Source: Rosa chinensis
Lineage: Eukaryota; Streptophyta; Magnoliopsida; Rosales; Rosaceae
DNA length: 64,000 bases
Assembly (NCBI RefSeq): GCF_002994745.2
Contig: NC_037094.1
Coordinates: forward strand, 15,710,001 to 15,774,000
Direction of reading: 5' to 3'
Positions 54,832-64,000 of this stretch are shown in pieces. The translations under genes and the position numbers were made by a program. Within the stretch, counting starts at the first letter, position 1. Each line of letters opens with the position of its first letter. The notes below the pieces were generated by a model. The model saw only the letters and a program-made list of their open reading frames with translations, did not search any database and was not told where the DNA came from.

Positions 54832-55246
54832 GAACAATTCATAGGTTCACCCTTAGGGTGAATGAGTGAGTATATTCACCATTTCTTGCGATTAACGCAT
54901 AATAACTTTATAATTTTCTAATACAACCATTCATGTTGTATAATGTAATACAAAGATTAGCTCTATAAAAAATCAATCAAATTGAAGACCTTTTAGTTAT
55001 TCATTTCTATGAAATACATGGACGGTTTATCATAACAGTAGTAAGTGTTGTTAGAACCATCTATTTGTTTGATTCAATTAGATAATTAAAGGATTTTCGA
55101 TTCGATCGATTTTTTACAGAGATGATTTTTAAAGGATAATTTAGGATATAGACCGTTGGATTGTAAATTTATTAAGTAAAAATAAGCTAATCGACAACGG
55201 GGGTGAATATGCTCGTTCACCCTAGGGGTGAACCTAAAAATTGTCC
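54832..55246. mobile_element. MITE with ~45-bp terminal inverted repeats
   Basis: The ends share CAATTTTTAGGTTCACCC and GGGTGAAC...TATTCACC in inverted orientation. Flanks GTGTAATAA (54823-54831) and GTGGAGTAA (55247-55255) match at seven of nine, suggesting a Mutator-type duplication that has decayed. Confidence 0.65.
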
Positions 55247-55306
55247 GTGGAGTAATGGGCAAAGCTATTTAATATTGAAAGATTGATGCATTGTAAAAGA
55301 ATTTAT

Positions 55307-58300
55307 TGTTGAAGGATGTCGACATAATGTGTGCCTCTACAAACTAGGTTTTAGAGTTGTAATAGGAAAGTGTTCTAGGTATTCAATTGTATTCGGATTC
55401 TATTACCTATTGTGTACCTTGTAACTCCCTATATAAAGAGCTCCTATTATCAATAATAAACACAATTACAATTCTCCTACAATACGTTATCAGCATGAGT
55501 TATAACCCTAGCCCAAAAGAAAAAAAAAACCAAAAATCTCTCTCTCACAAAAATATGCCGAAAACCTTCCTTGCCCACAAGACCCTAGCTCGGCCTACCT
55601 CCTGCCGCACGCCTCTTGCAGGCCCTGCTGCCCCAGCCCCCTGCAGCTCGCCCTGCACACCTACGCAGCCCACCCTGCCACCTCCCTGTGCCACTAAAAC
55701 CCACTGCCTCCCTTGCGGCGGCTGCTGCCCGGCCAGCCTACCTAGCTCGCCTACTCCTCACAAATCTGCAGCCCACCGCCGCAGCCCGTGCTGCTGCCTG
55801 CACACTAGCTAGCCTCCTTGCAACGCACCTGCCTGCACACCTTCTGCCGCAAGCCACACCACCCTGCCCGGCCTGCTTGCTGCCCCCGCACTGCAGCCTA
55901 CCGTCCTGCAGTCTTGCCCAACGACTGCCTCCTGCCAGCGAAAGAAAAAAAAAAACAGAAAACATAAGGAAGAAGAAGAAGACGCATAGAAGAAGAAGGG
56001 AGAAGGAGTGGGCCCAGAAGAAGAAAAGAAGAAAAGAAAGAAAAGAAGAAAAAGAAAGAAAGGGGGAAGCAGGCCTGGGCCGAGAAAAAAAAAAAGAAAA
56101 AAAAAGGGGAAGGGAGAAAGGCAGCCCACCAACTGCCAATTTCCTACCAGATTCCAGCAATCCTAATTTGGCTACACGCCTGCATCAACACGCGTGTGTA
56201 TAAAGAATCGTGAAGCAAAGCTTCAAATTACCAAGTAAGTTTTTACGATTAAAGTTCCTGCTTTCTTGTCTTTTAAATTCCTTTTATTTTCTGCAGAATA
56301 TTGGAATATATGTTGCCAAATGATTTTGAGTATTTAACAAAGTGGAATTGTAGGGATTCACGCTTAACGAACTAAGAGTGTTAGTATGAACTAAGAGTGT
56401 TTATAATTAAACGAACTAAGAGCGTTCGTATGAACTAAGAGTGTTCATAATGCTTAGACTAAGAGCATCTGTAAGCATCTAATTGTGACCATATTAAAAC
56501 ATCATTGTTTGGTCTAATCCAAAAGAGATTCTTGGAAATTGATTTCTTGGAAGCATAGCTCGGAAATCTTATTGTTTTAGTTTTCGTGGAAGTTTAACTC
56601 CGAAACTAATATATCTTCTCTTCTTATTTTCAGGATGTCAAATGAACCTATACTCGACTTTCCCATGCTTGACTCAACAGGCTCGGATTACCACAGTTAG
56701 GTAACCGATGTTGAGAACCATCTCACTTCAAAGGGAATATTACCCATAATCCAAGCACCTAACCCGGATCTTGTGTTCGTACGAACACCTATAAAGCATG
56801 CTCAAGCAGTTATCTTGATGCGACGCCATATGGACAAGGCACTCAGATTGGAGTATATGTCGATCAAGAATGCAAGAGAGCTATGGGTAGCGCTAGAAGA
56901 GCGCTTTGGCAATGTCCAAGATTCCCTCCTCCCTGACTTGAAGGTTCAATGGAACAATTTGCACTTTGCTGATTTCAAGTCTGTTGCTGAATATAATTCA
57001 GAAGCTCTTCGCATACAGTCCATGTTGAGGTTTTGTGGACAACCTGTCACAGAGCAAGAGCTAATTGAGAAAACTCTCTTCACCTTCCCTGTTTAAGCCA
57101 TTATGGTATCAAAGCAATACCGTACTGAAGTCAATGCTGGATGGATCACGAGGTTCCATTAGCTTATCAATGTTATATATGTAGCTGAGACACATGATAA
57201 CATACTCGTGAGGAATTATAATTCAAGGCCCATTGGAACTAAGAGCGTCCATGAGGCGAATTATAATGTACCCAAATGAGGGCGTAAGGAGCGGTACCCT
57301 AAGAATGAGGGATGTATGTGCCCATATAACAGCCCTAACCAGGAAGGAAACCGCAAGTTTGGTGTGGATACACGTGGTGGTAATGCCACACGTGGGAGAG
57401 GGGGTCGTGGTATCCCTAGACGTGGAGGTGGAGCCATGGGTCGTGGTGGTGGCACCAACCCTCCTGGGGAACGCCCGCAACGTGCACCTCAATTAAAGGG
57501 AGGCAACCACAATGATGTGAGTCATCGATGTGGATCAATTGAGCATTGGTTCAAGCAATGCAAGGCAAGCGAGCAACTAGCTGCAAGTTACAGGGCATAC
57601 AGGGACCTGAGGGAGCAAGAAGTGTACCTTGCAGAAGAAGAAGATAGTGGAGATGTCAATCTCACCATAGAGGACTTCAAAGTTGAAGATGAAGTGCACA
57701 AGGATGCAGCAGACTTTGATTAGATTAGTCATTTTATTTTTCTAAGAACTTTTGTAATGACAATATGCCTTAGTCAATAAATGACAATTGTATTAACTCT
57801 TTCTTATGTGGCGGACCCAATAAAATGTGATGTCTAGGAAAGTCATTGAGGTACTCAAGAGAGCCTCGCTCCACCAACGCCTCTCTCTACTTTCCTGGTC
57901 ATATTTGATTGGAGTTACCAAACGGATAGAGTGACTACAATGTGTCTTAGTTTGATTTTATTTTGGATTAGATTTTGGAAACTTTGATGTAATCATTGGC
58001 TATTAATAAAGTATCAATTCTTTTACTTAATGTCTTGGACATACCTTAATTCGAACTTTATTATATAAGAGCCAATGGTTTTCATGTGGAAACACATTAT
58101 GAGAATGCATAGAGTTCCTTTGCATCACCTCTAATGACTATGGACATAAACGAGTATTAGAGAAACTTATGTGTCGCTCTAGTAGATTGTATGCAACCAC
58201 TATTTGAGTTATTGAATCCAACCATGTCATGAGAGACGACTTATGGGATTCTGACACATATAGGCTTTGGCATGATGATCCATGTATTGAAGACTTTACA

Positions 58301-61300
58301 CGAACATCTATTTTCAGAATGAAGAAAAGTAAGAACCAAGAATTGGTTCGAGGAGCTGTACATACGCCTCATGGCGCCATGATTGTGCAAAGACCAGCCA
58401 CACATGGCCAGTGCCGCCTAACCCCTGCGGTAAATACATGGCATTGATGCCATAAACCCTTATTCAACTCCTCTCCCTACTTCTCAAGTCCATTGTGACA
58501 TTGTGACTTAACCAAACCTTCATTGGTTGATTATAAGGCCCATGTTTCGTTCTGTAAAGCCTGTTATTTAGGATTGAGACCATCCTATGCAAAGGAGATT
58601 GAGGAAATAATTCCATTCTCATAAAGAATCTAAGGGAATTATGTGGATTTGATCAACCAACTTGCGGACCGTATAAATGTTTTATAGTGTTGGTTGATAC
58701 GCAAACACACTGGTCACGTGTTGTGCCATTATCCACTCATAATGATGCTTATACTACACTCCTAGCACATAACATATGGCTACGAGCTCACTACCCAGAT
58801 CATCCCATTTAGTCAATTTGACTTGATAATGCTAGAGAGTATACATCGAAAATTTTCTATGACTATTGCATAATATTGGGTATTGATATCAAGTATCATA
58901 TTCCCATGTACACACCAATTGGTCTTTCGGAAAAGCCACAATTCAAAGACTACGATGGTAGCCTGGACTTTGGTAATGCGCACCAATATTTCCGCTTGGG
59001 TTATGTAATATCCCATGCAGCTATGCTCATTCGTCTACGACTCATAGCAGCTACTCAACTTTTATTTGCGTTACAGTTAGTGACTGGGTTCGAGTCTAAT
59101 ATCTCGTACTTATACATATCTGAGTGTGCGGTTCATGTGCCAATTGCGCCGCCACAATGTATCAACATGAGTCATTGCAACGAATGCATATATATATATT
59201 TGTTGGACATGAGTCTCCAACTATAAGTCTGCTATGTAGAACCCTTGACAGGCGATCTCTATTTCACTGGATTTGCGAATTGTCACTTTGATGAGACAGT
59301 TTTCCCGTCATTAGGGGGAGATTAGAACGTCAATGTTCAACAGAAAAGACAAGAATTGTCGTGGCCTGTCCCCACTATGTCTCATCTTGATCTCCTAAAA
59401 GTGACGAGATCACATATACCTGCTGCAAACATGCCTGCAAGGATTGATGCCGCCACAAGAGGACATGGTGCCACCCAGAGAAGATGCGTACAGCAACACC
59501 ACCATGGATGGTGGTATGGTGACGCCACAAAGGTGGCATAATGGCTTCATAGGCCATGGGTTCCGCTAGAGAGAGTAGGAGACCCATAGGTTCGATGGAT
59601 TCTCGCCCTAAGAAGAGAGCGAGTTTGGCACAACTTGATCCATTGATCATTGATACTCAAAATCCGTCTCGTGAGAATATTTTGGATTGTGGTTATGTCC
59701 AAGAGACATCATTGGGGGACGCCTCATTGTTAGAACCAATTCCTGAGAATATAGAGATCTTTACGAACTACACCAGTGTACATGAGGATGTAGAATTGTT
59801 GAGACCAATGACATCGAACCTTATTCTGTTGAAGAATGTCAACGTAGAGAAAATTGGCCTAAATGGAAAGATGCTATCCAGGTTGAATTGGATTCACTAA
59901 CGAAGAGGAAGGATCGGGCCTGAGATGCCAACACCTCCTAACATAAAACCTATTGACATTAATAGGTCTTCGTTAGATAGCGTGATGAGAAAAAGAGATG
60001 GTAATCTTGCCTTATGGAGCAAGGTTTCTCACAACGCCCTGGAGTCGACTACGAGAAGACATATTCTCTTGTAATGGATGTCATTGCACTCCACTACCTT
60101 GTCAGTTTGGTAGTTTCCAAATAACTGAACATGCAGCTTACGAATGTGGTCACTACGTATCTCTATGGTGATCTAGATACGGAATATAATGAAGATTCTT
60201 ATGGACTTCATTTACCCAAGTCAAGTGGCTTTAGACCACGGAGCGTATTTGCAACGAGGTTAAAATGCTCACTAAAATGACTACTTGATTGGGAAGGGAT
60301 ATGATGAACTATGCCCACGCGTTTCCATGACAAGTTCCAGATTTGCAATTGTTCCGGTTTATGTTGATAAACATAATTGGAACCCCTGAGAGTTAAGGGA
60401 AACCGCTGAACACCTGAAATCCGAGTTTGAGAGGAAGGACCTTAGGAGAACACAGTTTGTCTAGATTCAGAACTTGTATATCGTGTCAATAGATGCTTAG
60501 GAATTTTTGATAAAGTCAAAGATGCACCATGGTCGTCCGTAGTCTTGACCCTAAAAGGGATACGTCTCGTCCCAGGGATGATGACGAAAACGTGTTAATA
60601 GCAGAAGTGCTTACTTATGTACAATAGGCGCATTATTGTACTTAGCACAATACAAGACCGGACACCTAAATTATTATGAACTTGTTGGCTAGATATAGCC
60701 CCGCGCCAACGCAACGCCATTAGATTGGTATAAAGACAATCTTTCGGTATTTGAGAGGTACGATTGATATGAACTTGTTCTATCCCTACAAGGAGAAAAG
60801 AAATGACGGAAGTGAGGGATCAGACCCCACAAAGAAAAATACCACTTTCCGTGCTCCTCCTCCCCTCCATCAAAATGACAACAAGCACTTCTAAATATTG
60901 AAGTGAACCAAATCCGATCAAAGGATAATGTAGCGGACTTATTTACTAAGTCGTTACCAAAATCCACCTTCGAGAAACATGTGAAGAGCATCGGATTGAA
61001 AAAGTTATCCGAACTCCCATGATTGTGGCAATCAGGGGGAGATATTGACATCAGGGGGAGGCATGATGTCTACATGTTCGATCTCGAAGAGTGAAGGACG
61101 TGTTGTGCTCTTTTTGTCCTTCGACCAGGGTTATTTTTGTCCCATAGGGTTTTTGTTACCTGGCAAGGTTTTTAACGAGGCAACAATCAAAGCGTCATCA
61201 CCAAGTTTGAGCGGCACAAGGGGGAGTGTTGAAGGATGTCGACATAATGTGTGCCTCTACTAACTAGAGTTTAGAGTTGTAATAGGAAAGTGTTCTAGGT

Positions 61301-61404
61301 ATTCAATTGTATTCGGATTCTATTACCTATTGTGTACCTTGTAACTCCCTATATAAAAGGCTCCTATTATCAATAATAAATACAATTACAATTCTCCTAC
61401 AACA
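55307..61404 (+). mobile_element. Degenerate Copia retrotransposon (6.1 kb)
   Basis: A perfect 5-bp target duplication TTTAT (55302-55306 and 61405-61409) flanks 178-bp LTRs starting TGTTGAAGG (55307-55484 and 61227-61404). CGTTATCAGCATGAG follows the 5' LTR and ACAAGGGGGAG precedes the 3' LTR. The leader (55490-56630) is Pro/Ala-rich or purine-rich and gives open but meaningless frames. Gag starts at about 56638. Integrase, reverse transcriptase and RNase H remnants follow to about 61000, with many stops and frameshifts. It is inserted in arm 2 of the inverted duplication. Confidence 0.92.
56638..57723 (+). pseudogene. Copia gag remnant
   Basis: Reading from about 56638, the capsid-like helical region is recognisable (ARELWVALEERFGNVQ, then FADFKSVAEYNSEALRIQSM) but has an in-frame stop near 56698 and ends at 57096. 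A Gly/Arg-rich segment (57316-57480) leads to a defective knuckle, HRCGSIEHWFKQC, in which the first Cys is lost, and an acidic tail to 57723. Non-functional. Confidence 0.75.
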
Positions 61405-61586
61405 TTTATAAGGCTTTGAGACTCTTCACTTATTAATTTTAAGTTAGATGGTCTAGATTTCTTCATAAAGAATGACGAGATTCCAAAATTCAATCGTTAT
61501 CAATTGATAACCATCTTTTTTGTTCTCAACTTCCAATATGCCTTCTTTCCTTGTACTTCTTTCACCTTCGTCTTTTGCATCTATTT

Positions 61587-62552
61587 TTTTTTTTAGGGCA
61601 ACGGAAGACTAATCCATTGATCGAAATCATGACGACCTCACTCGGTCAAGCATGAAGGGTACAAGCACCCCTCATATTACAATGCAAGCTCACGAAGAGT
61701 ACTAAATCCAAAAGAAATCCATACTTGAAAACTAAAATTCTAAAGGAACTGCTGAAAAGGAAAATGCAGAATTGAAAAAACTCCCTAATCCTACACTGCC
61801 CAAAAATGAAACCAATGTCCTGAACATCTTGACGCCTAAGACCCTTTTGGTGTACGTCGCGACATTCAACACACCCACAACAACATTCTAGGAACAGATG
61901 CAGGACAAAGAGCAGGACAAACCATCCCAAAAAGCCCAAACCCGACCCAAGTGTGAGAAATAGGGGGAATTGGGCTATAGACCCAAGTCTCTAGACTGCA
62001 TCCATGCAGCCCAGAAAGGCAGAGGCCCAAGGCCCACTACCCACACCCTACGTGCCTCACACCCAGCCGCCAAATCTGGCCCTTCCGAGAAGCCGCCCGC
62101 CACCGCCAAATCAGTCTGGCGGCCTCCCCAGGCAGGAGACCGTGGCAGCCATCTCGCCGCCCACCAAAGCTTGTGCTAGCCGCAGATCCGAACACCGATC
62201 TCTAGCAGGAAAGCGCTGAACCCGCTCCTCCTCTAGTCCCGAAACCACGACCGATCTCCTCTTCTAGTCCCGACGCCGATTCACTCCGACTGGAAGCTGA
62301 TGATGTAGGAAGAGCCTCCCCCAAAAGCCTGATGCCGACCACAACGTAGCCTGAAAGAACCAAAACCGGGCTCGACCACAACGCAACCCGAGATCGAAGT
62401 CTCGTCCCCCTTGGTCTGGAAAAAGACGCCGGAGCGCCCTGCTGTAGATCGGAGCCAAGGGACGCTGCCGCACTGCTCACGAACCCTTGGTTTAGATTTC
62501 GGAATTGCTCCGACTTTTTTGGAGCCGTTTATTGTTTGGGCCTACACCAATT
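61587..62552 (-). mobile_element. LINE-derived non-autonomous retroposon
   Basis: A 14-base target duplication TTTTGCATCTATTT flanks it (61573-61586 and 62553-62566). The poly-A tail is the T run at its left end (61587-61594), so it reads on the - strand. The 5' half is GC-rich (frames near 62202-62480 are open but unrecognised); the 3' half is non-coding. No reverse transcriptase. Confidence 0.75.
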
Positions 62553-62760
62553 TTTTGCATCTATTTCTTCTTCATGTTTCAATGGAAAATGAAACCAAGA
62601 AACTCTTCTTTTCATGTATTTCCTCTTCATGTAAACAGAGGACCAGACATGTGTGACTAAACAGGCCTTGACTTAAAAGTTATATGAAACAATATGATTG
62701 TAATCGAAAATGAAAAATAAAACAAATAAAAGAGAAAATTACATGAATCATCCTCATATA

Positions 62761-64000
62761 TTATACAGCTAAATCCAATTTGGTGACCCTCTCCATCAGA
62801 TTTCTCATTGTAATCGAAAATGCATCCTGAAACTTGTCAAACTTGGCATTTGAATCCCCATAAACCAAACCAGGCAACAACTCATACACAATGTGCCTCC
62901 TCATATCATCCCTCTTTTCCTTAGAAATCTTCATAAGCATTTCCACCACATTCACCTTCATTCCCCTCACATCTTCTTGGTCTACAAACACAGAATACTT
63001 TCCATGTTCCTCTGGGAGATGCCATGGATACTGATAGTAAGCTGTGAAAGGATCGAAAATCACAGGAATACAACCTGAAATTAAGGAATCGAATAAGGAC
63101 TTTCGAGTTGGGCTATCTCCTGGAGGCTGCAAGCAGAATTCAGACTCCATGAAAAGCTCAGTGACCATTTCTGGCTGATCACAACCACCTGAACCACAGT
63201 TGAGAAAGTGACATTTCCCATTTTCGGCTGTGTAGCACTGGTTGATCAGTATGGACCTTATGCTTTCAGCTGCACCAGGCCTTGCTGCACCAGCGAAGCT
63301 CACTAGCTTTTTTCTATATGAGCTAATGATCTTCCATTGCAATGCCATGATGTCTTCGTCTGAATTCGGATGGAAGAATGTTGGATGTGGGATTCCAATG
63401 TCATTTGGTTGCCATGGTTGTCTCTCGATCAAGAGCTTGATTGGATTTTGCATTTGATCAATTTCAAGCAATCTAGTCCCCCACGAACCATCTTTTCTCC
63501 TAAAATCCCATGAGATCTTCCCCAACACCAGAAAATGATCTCTACCTGAATTCTTAGTCCAAGAGTCTTGCTTCTCAAGCCATGTTATGAGCTCCAAGCT
63601 CAAAGTGTCCTTGACATCATTGGACACATTCTTGAAATGCCATCTCAGAATGTCCAAACCGCCATAAAATGGAACATAGAAAAGCTTCGCTTCATTTTCA
63701 CTGTAAACCCTGCAAGGGTGCTTCAAGATCCTTTGGTGGAATATGGGCTCCAATGAGTACTGATGAGTGTGGTACCACCCCTCTCCAAGTTTGGGAATCG
63801 GTTCACCCAACGCCTCATTCCCGAAGTACTTGCAGAAATCCATCCATGGAACCATGTCTCTGCATTGACCCAACAAGTCCTTGTTAAACTTGGATGGTAA
63901 GTCATACACGTAGACTCCTCTTCCTTCACACCCTTCATGCTTCTTATTTGATATCCATGATCTGTGCAATCTTAGCTGTTCTTCGACTTCCTTCTTTGCA
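62761..64000 (-). CDS. MUR3/KATAMARI1-like GT47 glycosyltransferase (exostosin family), 5' end outside window
   Basis: The frame is open from the window edge to a TAA at 62761-62763, about 412 residues of a protein that in this family is usually near 500-600. Visible motifs are GRGVYVYDLPSKFN, WYHTHQYSLEPIFHQRI, FYVPFYGGLD, HFLVLGKISWDF, IPHPTFFHP, SFAGAARPG, FCLQPPGDSPTRKSLFDS and GCIPVIFDP. These are hallmarks of plant exostosin-domain GT47 proteins, many of which act in the Golgi as type II membrane proteins that galactosylate xyloglucan. The N-terminal membrane anchor should lie right of the window. The true start is not visible. The sugar and acceptor cannot be told from sequence here. 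Confidence 0.88.
   Translation of the reverse strand, partial: AKKEVEEQLRLHRSWISNKKHEGCEGRGVYVYDLPSKFNKDLLGQCRDMVPWMDFCKYFGNEALGEPIPKLGEGWYHTHQYSLEPIFHQRILKHPCRVYSENEAKLFYVPFYGGLDILRWHFKNVSNDVKDTLSLELITWLEKQDSWTKNSGRDHFLVLGKISWDFRRKDGSWGTRLLEIDQMQNPIKLLIERQPWQPNDIGIPHPTFFHPNSDEDIMALQWKIISSYRKKLVSFAGAARPGAAESIRSILINQCYTAENGKCHFLNCGSGGCDQPEMVTELFMESEFCLQPPGDSPTRKSLFDSLISGCIPVIFDPFTAYYQYPWHLPEEHGKYSVFVDQEDVRGMKVNVVEMLMKISKEKRDDMRRHIVYELLPGLVYGDSNAKFDKFQDAFSITMRNLMERVTKLDLAV

Larger units (their letters stand above)
54060..62570. repeat. Inverted duplication, arm 2, split by four insertions
   Basis: Arm 2 pieces, all inverted relative to 50870-51610, are 54060-54297, 54592-54831, 55247-55306, 61405-61586 and a few bases after 62552. 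The inserts are a SINE (54409-54591, with a partial duplicate before it), a MITE (54832-55246), a Copia element (55307-61404) and a LINE derivative (61587-62552). Matching is strong near 54070-54290 and 54600-54830, and clear but more diverged near 61440-61586. Confidence 0.85.

Noticed and set aside
55511..56203. Pro/Ala/Cys-rich and Lys/Glu-rich frames
   Set aside because: They lie in the leader of the Copia element between LTR and gag; low-complexity sequence is open in several frames on both strands.
62004..62480. GC-rich frames on both strands
   Set aside because: Part of a LINE derivative with 14-base target duplication; no recognised domain.

Overview
This is eukaryotic nuclear DNA from a flowering plant, a eudicot and probably a rosid. 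The evidence is GT-AG introns, F-box/DUF295 and F-box/LRR genes, plant-type thioredoxin-dependent glutathione peroxidases, a MUR3-like GT47 glycosyltransferase and many plant transposon families. A Rosaceae source is a guess from general gene character. The window is typical accessory chromatin: a few host genes embedded in nested mobile elements.

Layout. 1-14185: two related LTR retrotransposons without gag-pol (Athila/LARD-like, tRNA-Asp primer site) lie tail to tail, the left on + and the right on -. Each carries the same 176-residue ORF. The right-hand element also carries, on the opposite strand, an intact intronless WUSCHEL-type homeobox gene (8736-9395), and its 5' LTR holds a 1.8 kb Mutator-like foldback element. 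Its two LTRs are almost identical by eye, so it is very young. 14186-22955: two tandem F-box/DUF295 gene copies, the first cut at its 5' end exactly at the retroelement border and the second frameshifted. Between them are a hAT MITE, a LINE-type retroposon, microsatellites and a complete gag-only LTR element (TR-GAG). 23465-28961: two glutathione peroxidase (GPX) genes on the - strand with matching six-exon structures. 29180-35853: a repeat-rich, possibly Mutator-like block holding a complete hAT transposon (29804-34572) with an intact 708-residue transposase. 35854-42050: a small Helitron, a MITE, a decayed Copia element and a SINE. 42747-47607: an F-box/LRR gene whose 3.5 kb first intron contains a MITE and a LINE-type retroposon. 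47768-50692: a 5'-truncated LINE and small MITEs. 51711-53437: a third GPX gene with an organelle transit peptide. Its upstream region is repeated in inverted orientation downstream, and that second arm has been split by a SINE, a MITE, a 6.1 kb Copia element and a LINE derivative. 62761-64000: the 3' part of a MUR3-like GT47 gene.

How the genes relate. The three GPX genes share intron positions and phases and encode one antioxidant enzyme family, two forms without a visible transit peptide and one predicted organellar. The F-box copies form a tandem family that is decaying. The most unusual item is the WUS-type regulator with homeodomain, WUS box and EAR-like motif inside a recently transposed retroelement, with Lys in place of the usual Gln at homeodomain position 50. 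Exon borders, target-site duplications and terminal repeats were read by eye; family names rest on motif recognition, not searches.
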